Shown: positions 56,138 to 62,276 of the stretch, piece after piece
How positions within the stretch are numbered: the stretch's first letter is position 1
How the letters are laid out: every line of letters starts with the position of its first letter
Position numbers and translations under genes: made by a program
From: Pseudomonadota bacterium
GTDB taxonomy: Bacteria; Pseudomonadota; Gammaproteobacteria; Pseudomonadales; Moraxellaceae
Direction: 5' to 3'
NCBI GenBank assembly: GCA_021851865.1
Contig: JAJZBU010000015.1
Location: 1-62,276 of the forward strand
Length of the DNA stretch: 62,276 bases
The notes under the pieces: generated by a model
The model's input: only the letters and a program-made list of their open reading frames with translations
Databases searched by the model: none
What the model was told of the DNA's origin: nothing

Positions 56138-57201
56138 TGACAGGGCCTGAAAACGCATCACCCTGGCGGCGACCTTTGTTGGCGCTTGGGGTGCTCGTGG
56201 CGGCGGCGCTGGTGCTCGTCATGTGGTGGCGCAGCGGTCGCATCGTCAGCACCGATGACGCCTACGTCAAAGTACCCAACGCCGACATCAGCAGCAACAT
56301 CGATGGCCGCGTCGTCGCCATTGCCGTGCATGACAACCAGGCGGTGCGCCGTGGCGATTTGCTCATTCAGCTCGATGATCGCGCCCATCGTATCGCCCTG
56401 GCCGCGGCGCGCGCGCATCTGTTGCAGAGCATCGAGCAGGTGCACGCCGATGAAGCTACTTACCGTGCGCAGTTGGCGCAGATAGCGGCGCAGCGGCAGC
56501 GCTGCGACTATCTGCAGAAGGAGGCGATGCGCCGCCAGACCCTGGTCCACGCCGGCATGGGCTCGCAGGAGAGTTCCGATCGTGCCGACAGTCAGGCGCA
56601 TGAGGCGGCGCAGACCTTGCAGGCGGCGCAACAGCAGGCGGCGGCTCTGCTCGCCGCCCTCGGCGGGCAGGCGCAGGAGGCGGCCACCGCCGATCCGCGC
56701 GTGCGTGCGGCACAGGCGGCCCTTGATCGCGCTGCTCTTGATCTCAGCTATACCCGCATCCTGGCTCCCGTCGCCGGCGTCGTCGCCCAGGTCGATCACC
56801 TGCAGGTGGGTGACTACATCAAGGCGGCGACGCCGCTCTTTGCTCTGATGTCGCCGCAGGCGGGCTGGATCGAAGCCAATTTCAAAGAAGACGAGCTGAC
56901 GCATCTGCGCGTTGGGCAGCGCGCCGAGGTGCATCTCGACATCGATCCGGAACACACCTGGGCGGCGGTGGTGGACAGTCTGGCGCCGGCGACGGGTTCG
57001 CAGTTCTCCTTGCTGCCACCGGAAAACGCCACCGGCAATTGGGTCAAGGTGGTGCAGCGCGTGCCGGTGCGTCTGCGTTTGCTCGCGCCGACGCAGGCAC
57101 TGTTCCTGCGCGCCGGGCTCAGCGCCCACGTCAGCGTCGATACCGGTTATCGTCGGCATCTGTTCAGCGGAGGTGAGCATGGAGTCGACGCATCTCGCTG
57201 A
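56134..57201 (+). CDS. EmrA-type membrane fusion protein
   Basis: A 355-residue HlyD-family adaptor: one N-terminal membrane helix (about 14-33), barrel-sandwich half-motif (STDDAYVKVPNADISSNIDGRVVAIAVHDNQAVRRGDLLIQLD), coiled coil (about 85-205) and the returning half (LAPVAGVVAQVDHLQVGDYIKAATPLF). It links the inner-membrane pump to an outer-membrane channel not encoded here. Overlaps the pump gene by 23 bases. Confidence 0.92.
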   Translation: MMTGPENASPWRRPLLALGVLVAAALVLVMWWRSGRIVSTDDAYVKVPNADISSNIDGRVVAIAVHDNQAVRRGDLLIQLDDRAHRIALAAARAHLLQSIEQVHADEATYRAQLAQIAAQRQRCDYLQKEAMRRQTLVHAGMGSQESSDRADSQAHEAAQTLQAAQQQAAALLAALGGQAQEAATADPRVRAAQAALDRAALDLSYTRILAPVAGVVAQVDHLQVGDYIKAATPLFALMSPQAGWIEANFKEDELTHLRVGQRAEVHLDIDPEHTWAAVVDSLAPATGSQFSLLPPENATGNWVKVVQRVPVRLRLLAPTQALFLRAGLSAHVSVDTGYRRHLFSGGEHGVDASR

Positions 57202-58702
57202 GTCGTCCGCCAGGCAGCGACGCATGATCACTGTGACGGTGATGCTGGCCTCGATCCTGCAGTCGCTCGACAACACCATCGCCAACGTCGCCATGCCGAA
57301 GATGCAAGGGGCGCTGTCGGCGACGCAGGATCAGGTGAGCTGGGTGCTCACTTCCTACATCGTGGCGGCGGCGATCATGACGCCGATGACCGGCTGGCTG
57401 GCCGGGCGTTTCGGGCGCAAGACGCTCTTTCTCGTCTCGGTCTTCGGTTTTACCGTCGCTTCCGCCCTCTGCGGGCTCGCCCAGGGACTGACCGAGATGG
57501 TGCTGTTTCGCTTCATTCAGGGTCTGGCGGGCGCCGCCCTGGTGCCGATGTCGCAGGCGGTGCTGCTCGACATCAATCCGCCGGAACGCCACGGTCGGGC
57601 GATGGCGATCTGGGGCCAGGGGGTGCTCGTCGGCCCCATGCTCGGTCCTATCCTCGGCGGCTGGCTGACCGATCATTACAGCTGGCGCTGGGTCTTCTAC
57701 ATCAATGTGCCGCTCGGCGTCCTCGCCTTCATCGGCGTCTTCGTCTTTTTTCCACGCGCCGTCCGCTACCACGCCCGTCTCGACTTTCTCGGCTTTGCCC
57801 TGCTCAGCCTGGCCGTCGCCAGTCTGCAGCTCTGTCTCGACCGCGGGCCGACCCAGGACTGGTTCTCCGCCACCGAGATCCGTTTCGAGGCGGGGGTCGC
57901 GGCCCTGGCCTTTTATCTTTTTATCGTGCACAGCCTGACGGCGGCGCAGCCTTTCATCCGCTTGCGTCTGTTCCGTGATCGCAACTTCGTCACCGGCAAC
58001 GTCTTCATCTTTCTCGTCGGCGTCATCATCTTTGCCACCCTCGCTCTGCTGCCGCCCCTGCTGCAGGATCTGCTCGCCTATCCGGTCTACAACGCCGGCC
58101 TGCTGACGGCGCCGCGCGGTCTCGGCACACTGATCGCCATGGCCGTCGCCGGGCGTCTGGTCGACCATCTCGACCCGCGCTGGTTGATCGGCGGTGGGTT
58201 TGCCTGTGCGGCGGCCTCTTTGTGGCAGATGACGCACTTTGATCTGGCGATGGGAGCGGCGCCGGTCTTCTGGTCCGGCCTCCTGCAGGGGCTGGGAACG
58301 GGGCTGGCCTACGTCCCCCTGGTGACGCTCAGCTTCGCCACGTTGGCCGCCGATCTGCGCAATGAAGGCAGCGCCTTCTTCAGCCTCGTGCGCAACATCG
58401 GCAGCAGCATCGGCATCTCGGTGGTGCAGGCGCTGATGGTGCGCAACACCCAGATCGTGCACGCCTCGCTGACGCGGGTGGCCAGCCGTTACGCTGCGCA
58501 CGCCTCGTCGACCCTGGCGGGCCTGGGCGACCCCCTGCTGCGCGCCCGCTTCAACGTCGAGGTGACGCATCAGGCGCTGATGATCGCCTACATCGATGAC
58601 TTCTGGCTGATGTTCGGCCTGTCGCTGCTCGCCATGCCCCTGTTGCTGCTCCTGCGGCCGGCGCGGCGTGGCGCCGCTGGACCGAGCATCGCCCTCGAGT
58701 AG
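57179..58702 (+). CDS. EmrB/QacA-type DHA2 drug efflux transporter
   Basis: A 507-residue MFS permease with about 14 helices. Motif A-like GRFGRKTLFL, LDNTIANVAMPKM in helix 1 (motif D1), and motif C-like GPMLGPILGGWL support a proton-driven exporter. ATG 57179 has GGAGG 6 bases upstream. It forms a tripartite pump with the EmrA-like protein. Substrate unknown. Confidence 0.93.
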   Translation: MESTHLAESSARQRRMITVTVMLASILQSLDNTIANVAMPKMQGALSATQDQVSWVLTSYIVAAAIMTPMTGWLAGRFGRKTLFLVSVFGFTVASALCGLAQGLTEMVLFRFIQGLAGAALVPMSQAVLLDINPPERHGRAMAIWGQGVLVGPMLGPILGGWLTDHYSWRWVFYINVPLGVLAFIGVFVFFPRAVRYHARLDFLGFALLSLAVASLQLCLDRGPTQDWFSATEIRFEAGVAALAFYLFIVHSLTAAQPFIRLRLFRDRNFVTGNVFIFLVGVIIFATLALLPPLLQDLLAYPVYNAGLLTAPRGLGTLIAMAVAGRLVDHLDPRWLIGGGFACAAASLWQMTHFDLAMGAAPVFWSGLLQGLGTGLAYVPLVTLSFATLAADLRNEGSAFFSLVRNIGSSIGISVVQALMVRNTQIVHASLTRVASRYAAHASSTLAGLGDPLLRARFNVEVTHQALMIAYIDDFWLMFGLSLLAMPLLLLLRPARRGAAGPSIALE

Positions 58703-58805
58703 GGTGCTGGCCTCAAATGATGGAAACTTGGCCTCGCTGCCTCTCGTCGCCGCTCTCCAGGGCGGTCTAGGATGAGGGCGATATCCGAGGTGGAGTGATG
58801 TATCG

Positions 58806-60377
58806 ATGGAAACAAACGATCTGGATGTGCTGATCATCGGCGCCGGCCTCTCCGGCATCGGCGCCGCCCGCCATCTGCAGCAGAACTGTCCCGACAAGAG
58901 CTACGCCATCATCGAGGCGCGCGCCGCCATGGGCGGGACCTGGGATCTCTTCCGGTATCCGGGCATACGCTCGGACTCCGACATGTACACCCTGGGCTAC
59001 AACTTCAAGCCCTGGACCCTGCCGCGCGCCATCGCCGATGGCCCATCGATCCGCGACTACATCCGGACGACGGCGATCGAGAACGGCATCGATCGGCATA
59101 TCCGCTATCAGACCCAGCTGGTGCACGCCGACTGGAGCGAGAGCCGCAAGATGTGGACGGTGACCTTGCGCGATGCACAAGGACAGACGTCGCAGATGCG
59201 CTGTAACTTTCTATTCATGTGCACCGGTTACTATGACTATGCCGCCGGTTACACCCCGGAGTTTCCGGGTGTGCAAAACTACCAGGGTCAGCTCATCCAT
59301 CCGCAGTACTGGCCAGAGCAGCTCGACTATCGCGGCAAGAACATCGTCATCATCGGCAGCGGCGCTACCGCCGTCACCCTGGTGCCGGCCCTGGCCGAGC
59401 AGGCGGCGCACGTCACTATGCTGCAGCGTTCGCCGACCTATGTCGTCAGCGTGCCGCGTGAGGATCATCTGTCCAATACTTTGCGCAAGGTGTTGCCGGA
59501 GAAGCTGGTCTATCGCCTGGCGCGGACGCGCAACGTCGGTTTGCAGCAGGCTTTCTATAAACTCAGCCGGGCGCAGCCGACCCTGGTGCGCCGTCTGCTG
59601 CTGGCGCAAGTGCGCCACCACGTCGGGCGCGATTTCGACATGCAGCACTTCTCGCCGCGCTACAAGCCCTGGGATGAGCGCCTCTGCGCCGTTCCCGACG
59701 GCGATCTGTTCGCGGTGCTGCGTTCCGGGCAGGCATCGGTGGTCACCGATCAGATCGACAGCTTCACCGCCAAGGGCATTCGTCTCGCTTCCGGCAAGAC
59801 GCTGGAAGCCGACATCGTCGTCACCGCCACCGGTTTGCAGCTGCAGATGATGGGCGGGACCAGTCTGAGCATCGACGGTCGCCCGGTCGACATGGCGCGC
59901 ACGATGAACTACAAGGGGGTGATGTTTCGCGACATCCCTAATCTTGCCATGGTCTTTGGCTACACCAACGCTTCCTGGACGCTCAAGGCCGATCTCAGTG
60001 CCGAGTACGTCTGTCGCCTGCTGCGCCGCATGGACCAGCTCGCGGTGCGCGTGGCGACGCCGCGCAACCACGACCCAAAGGTGCAGGAGCGGCCCTTCCT
60101 GGAGATGGCCTCGGGCTATGTGCAGCGTGCCTTGGCGCGCTTTCCGCGCCAGGGCAGCAAAGCGCCTTGGCGTGTCTACCAGAACTACGCACTCGACCTG
60201 ATGACCCTGCGCTACGCCCCGATCGAGGACGGCTGCATGGAGTTGAGCGGTCCTAGGTCGGTGTCGCACACGGCGGTGGTGTCAGAGACAGGGGTGTCAG
60301 AGCAAGAAGCGAGGCCCGCCGCAAAGCCGCGCGCGGCAAGGAAGCGCGCGCCGAAAAAGGCGCTGCCGGCGACTTGA
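58806..60377 (+). CDS. Flavin-containing (Baeyer-Villiger type) monooxygenase
   Basis: A 523-residue FAD/NADPH enzyme of the EthA-like group. FAD motif GAGLSG (12-17), GGTWDLFRYPGIRSDSDMYTLG, and the fingerprint YQGQLIHPQYW, which fits FxGxxxHxxxW with Tyr for Phe; NADPH motif GSGATA. The last 35 residues are a Lys/Arg/Ala-rich tail (KPRAARKRAPKKA) beyond the enzyme core. Likely oxidises ketones or sulfides; substrate unknown. Stands alone, about 100 bases after emrB. Confidence 0.9.
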   Translation: METNDLDVLIIGAGLSGIGAARHLQQNCPDKSYAIIEARAAMGGTWDLFRYPGIRSDSDMYTLGYNFKPWTLPRAIADGPSIRDYIRTTAIENGIDRHIRYQTQLVHADWSESRKMWTVTLRDAQGQTSQMRCNFLFMCTGYYDYAAGYTPEFPGVQNYQGQLIHPQYWPEQLDYRGKNIVIIGSGATAVTLVPALAEQAAHVTMLQRSPTYVVSVPREDHLSNTLRKVLPEKLVYRLARTRNVGLQQAFYKLSRAQPTLVRRLLLAQVRHHVGRDFDMQHFSPRYKPWDERLCAVPDGDLFAVLRSGQASVVTDQIDSFTAKGIRLASGKTLEADIVVTATGLQLQMMGGTSLSIDGRPVDMARTMNYKGVMFRDIPNLAMVFGYTNASWTLKADLSAEYVCRLLRRMDQLAVRVATPRNHDPKVQERPFLEMASGYVQRALARFPRQGSKAPWRVYQNYALDLMTLRYAPIEDGCMELSGPRSVSHTAVVSETGVSEQEARPAAKPRAARKRAPKKALPAT

Positions 60378-60455
60378 GACAGCGTCGATGCAGGTGGCAA
60401 CGCGGCTCTTTGATTGAGTGCTGGCTTTTTTTCCAGGCTTGGACTAAACATGGTG

Positions 60456-60490
60456 CATATGAAATATATTTCACAAAGGAAGTTCATATG
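60456..60490 (+). promoter_or_regulatory. Inverted repeats overlapping the traF start codon
   Basis: CATATGAA (60456-60463) is the exact reverse complement of TTCATATG (60483-60490), which contains the ATG start. The ribosome-binding site AAGGAAG lies in the loop. The left arm also overlaps the perfect 14-base palindrome TGAAATATATTTCA (60460-60473). The two structures share bases and exclude each other, so the leader could act as a translation switch or the palindrome as an operator. Confidence 0.5.
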
Positions 60491-61855
60491 CATCCGTTCA
60501 AGCAGTCAAGAGGAATGGCTCTCGTCCTGTTGTGGGTAGGGGCGAACGCGGCGATGGCCGACAATTTCGACGCGCGCAGCATGGCCATGGGCGGCACCGG
60601 CGTCAGTTCGGCGTCCCTGGGTGCGGCCGCCCTGTTCAATCCGGCCCTGCTCGCCGTCCCCGACAACGGCGATCATTTCGCCCTGATCCTGCCCGCCATC
60701 GGCGCCCAGGCCACCGACCAGGGTGACGTGCGCAACAAGGTCAAAGACCTGCAAAACGGCGCCTATGACACCTCGGTCAACGACTACCATAACTTTCAGA
60801 ACACCCCCACTTCCGCTTCGGCTGCGGCGCTGAGCACGGATCTGCAGGGACTCAATGGTGGTTTGGCCGGGCTCAGCGGTCAGCCCATCGATTTGCAGGC
60901 CGGCCTGGTGCCGTTCTCGATGGCTTTCCACAATCCGGTGCTGTCGGTCGGCGTCTTCACCAATGCCTATGCTGACATCGCGGCGCGGTTCAACTATGCG
61001 GCGGGTGACGCCACCACCTTGAACAACTACAGCTCGCTGCTCGGCAGCATCGCGCCGGACATCAACCGTCTGAACAGCGGCAGCGAAACCCTGGCGCAGA
61101 AAAACGCCCTCGTCGCGACCCTGGCATCGCCGCAATACAGCCAGTTGATCAATTCCGGCTGCGCCAGTTCGCTCAACGCCAGCTCGACGTCACAGAATGT
61201 CGCCAGCTGCTTCAACAACCCGAACAACACCGTGGCCTCTTCCGTGCAGGCCGTCGGCGCGGTCATCGGTGAAGTCGGCGTAGGGCTGGCGATGCAGGCC
61301 GATGGCATCGCCTTTGGGGTGACGCCGAAGGTGCTGATGGTCAAAACCTTCTACTACGACAAGGTGGTGCAGAACAACACCTCCTTCTCGATGCAAAATT
61401 CGAGCAAGGACTACAACGCTGTGAACGCCGACCTCGGTGCCGCCTATGTGTTGCCAGGCACCCCCTACAAGGTCGGTGTCGTCGTCAAGAACCTGATCCC
61501 CGAGACCTTCTCCACCGTCACCGACAGCCTCGGCAATCGTGTCGACATCAAGATCAACCCGCAGGTCAGCGCCGGTGCTGAAGCACACTGGTCGCGCGCC
61601 ACCGTCACCGCCGACCTCGATCTGACGCGCAATCAAGCGCCGGTGCCCTGGGGCCAGGCGGACCAGTTCTTCAGCCTCGGTGGTGAGCTCGACCTCTGGC
61701 TGCTGCAGCTGCGCGCCGGCTATCGGACCAATCTCGCCAATGGTCCGCTGCGTAATGAAGTCAGCGCCGGTGTCGGTCTCGGCCCCATCGACATCGCCGC
61801 CACCTATGGCGCCCATACCGTCGGAGCGGTCGCACAGCTCGGCTTTTCCTTCTGA
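60488..61855 (+). CDS. TraF-like outer-membrane protein (TraF_2 family)
   Basis: A 455-residue exported protein: signal peptide (1-24, ending ANAAMADN), then the motif DARSMAMGGTGVSSASLGAAALFNPAL typical of TraF_2/FadL-like barrels, alternating strands, and a C-terminal Phe (LGFSF) as in outer-membrane beta-barrels. Named conjugal transfer TraF by family, but no conjugation gene is in the window, so a general outer-membrane role is more likely. AAGGAAG precedes ATG 60488. Confidence 0.8.
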   Translation: MHPFKQSRGMALVLLWVGANAAMADNFDARSMAMGGTGVSSASLGAAALFNPALLAVPDNGDHFALILPAIGAQATDQGDVRNKVKDLQNGAYDTSVNDYHNFQNTPTSASAAALSTDLQGLNGGLAGLSGQPIDLQAGLVPFSMAFHNPVLSVGVFTNAYADIAARFNYAAGDATTLNNYSSLLGSIAPDINRLNSGSETLAQKNALVATLASPQYSQLINSGCASSLNASSTSQNVASCFNNPNNTVASSVQAVGAVIGEVGVGLAMQADGIAFGVTPKVLMVKTFYYDKVVQNNTSFSMQNSSKDYNAVNADLGAAYVLPGTPYKVGVVVKNLIPETFSTVTDSLGNRVDIKINPQVSAGAEAHWSRATVTADLDLTRNQAPVPWGQADQFFSLGGELDLWLLQLRAGYRTNLANGPLRNEVSAGVGLGPIDIAATYGAHTVGAVAQLGFSF

Positions 61856-61858
61856 AGA

Positions 61859-61946
61859 CCTGAGCCCCAACGCTGGCCGGGTCCCCGGCCGGTCAACGAG
61901 ATGGGGCGGGCTTAGACACCCGGATGTTCGCCCGGTATAATATGTT
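61859..61946. other. Non-coding segment after the TraF-like gene
   Basis: A GC-rich hairpin GGCCGGG-TCC-CCGGCC (about 61875-61890) lies 20 bases past the stop codon but lacks a T run, so termination is uncertain. Further on, CCGGTATAA (61932-61940) and TTATGCCGG (61960-61968) are inverted repeats with one mismatch. Confidence 0.35.
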
Positions 61947-62219
61947 CTATATATTCATGTTATGCCGGATTCCCGTATGCGATACCTTGGGGCCCTCGTC
62001 CTTGGCCTGCTCCGGTGCCGCAGACCGGTCGGACTTGCGGACATAGTGGCCATGGTGCCAGACCCGGCCCAGGCCGCAGGATGGACAGCAGGCCGGACGA
62101 TAGAGATCAGGAGTGGAATGAACTGCCGAGAGGTGTTGCGACAGGGAAATGATCCCGGCTACCATGCGATGCATAGGCTGGTACTCGCTTGCTGGTGTGT
62201 GTGGCGTTGGAACCTTCAC
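61947..62219 (-). pseudogene. Truncated transposase-type zinc-finger fragment
   Basis: A 90-codon frame. Residues about 38-63 read LYRPACCPSCGLGRVWHHGHY, a C-x2-C zinc-ribbon N-terminus like that of DUF6431/transposase-related proteins, but after about residue 65 the resemblance stops and the frame ends, with no catalytic domain downstream. Probably the remnant of an insertion sequence cut off by a frameshift or deletion. The last 57 bases of the window hold nothing recognisable. Confidence 0.4.
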
Positions 62220-62276
62220 ACTAACAGACGGATACCGGCCTTTTTATTGCTATTTTGTCCCACGATGATCTCACCG

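Noticed and set aside
57164-58897. A 577-codon minus-strand frame across the emrB-like gene
   Set aside because: Charged, repetitive translation typical of an antisense shadow; the plus strand encodes a clean 14-helix transporter.
61932-62238. CCGGTAT and ATACCGG as terminal inverted repeats of a mini-element around the transposase fragment
   Set aside because: Only 7 bases match and the flanks do not extend the repeat; chance is likely at this length.

Overview
The window is about 62 kb of GC-rich, densely coded bacterial chromosome. Gene content and order point to a gammaproteobacterium: mutY-yggX, yibN-grxC-secB, rsgA/orn, rsd, E. coli-type gshA, nnr-tsaE-amiC-mutL-miaA-hfq-hflX, hisZ-purA, sthA, and an MSHA-type pilus locus. 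I do not assign a genus. Most genes sit in tightly packed operons with 4-base ATGA/GTGA overlaps, and GTG or TTG starts are common.

Layout. 1-1000: the 3' end of a large serine recombinase and a small HTH protein (edge of a mobile element), then tRNA-Phe. 1.4-6 kb: mutY-yggX behind feoAB, and a YeiH-family transporter. 6-7.3 kb: an ECF sigma factor with a small membrane partner and a DUF3106 protein. 7.4-21.1 kb: one minus-strand operon of 14 genes for an MSHA-type type IV pilus (mshI, a PilN-like gene, J, K, L, E, G, F-like, A, C, D, O, P, Q). mshM, mshN and a separate mshB are absent from it, and it ends in a 1162-residue MshQ with two PA14 domains. 21.2-30.5 kb: housekeeping genes (trmL, secB, grxC, rhodanese, rsgA, orn, queG, rsd, dsbB, gshA) with a membrane diguanylate cyclase and a stand-alone FliL-like protein. 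30.6-35 kb: a signalling island with a hybrid histidine kinase, a canonical HD-GYP phosphodiesterase and a divergent, degenerate HD-GYP protein. 35-46.3 kb: the nnr to purA cluster, in which lrgA/lrgB-type genes sit where hflK/hflC often lie. 46.3-49.1 kb: sthA, plsY, folB and a divergent folK. 49.2-55.6 kb: ovothiol synthase ovoA, a PLP lyase that is a good ovoB candidate, an ADP-ribosylglycohydrolase-like protein, photolyase and an alkyltransferase. 55.6-58.7 kb: a marR-emrA-emrB efflux operon with a palindromic operator on its promoter. 58.8-61.9 kb: a flavin monooxygenase and a TraF-like outer-membrane protein. 61.9-62.3 kb: a broken transposase-type fragment.

Functional links. Cyclic-di-GMP is a likely thread: a diguanylate cyclase with GGEEF and I-site, two HD-GYP proteins, a hybrid kinase, and the extension ATPase MshE carrying two MshEN-type c-di-GMP motifs. 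A second theme is redox and DNA-damage defence: Feo/YggX/MutY, GshA, GrxC, OvoA/OvoB candidate, photolyase and Ogt. The most unusual items are the PA14-bearing MshQ in a reduced msh operon, the inverted repeat that could hide the traF start codon, the FolK that lacks usual active-site residues, and the lrgAB insertion beside hisZ-purA.
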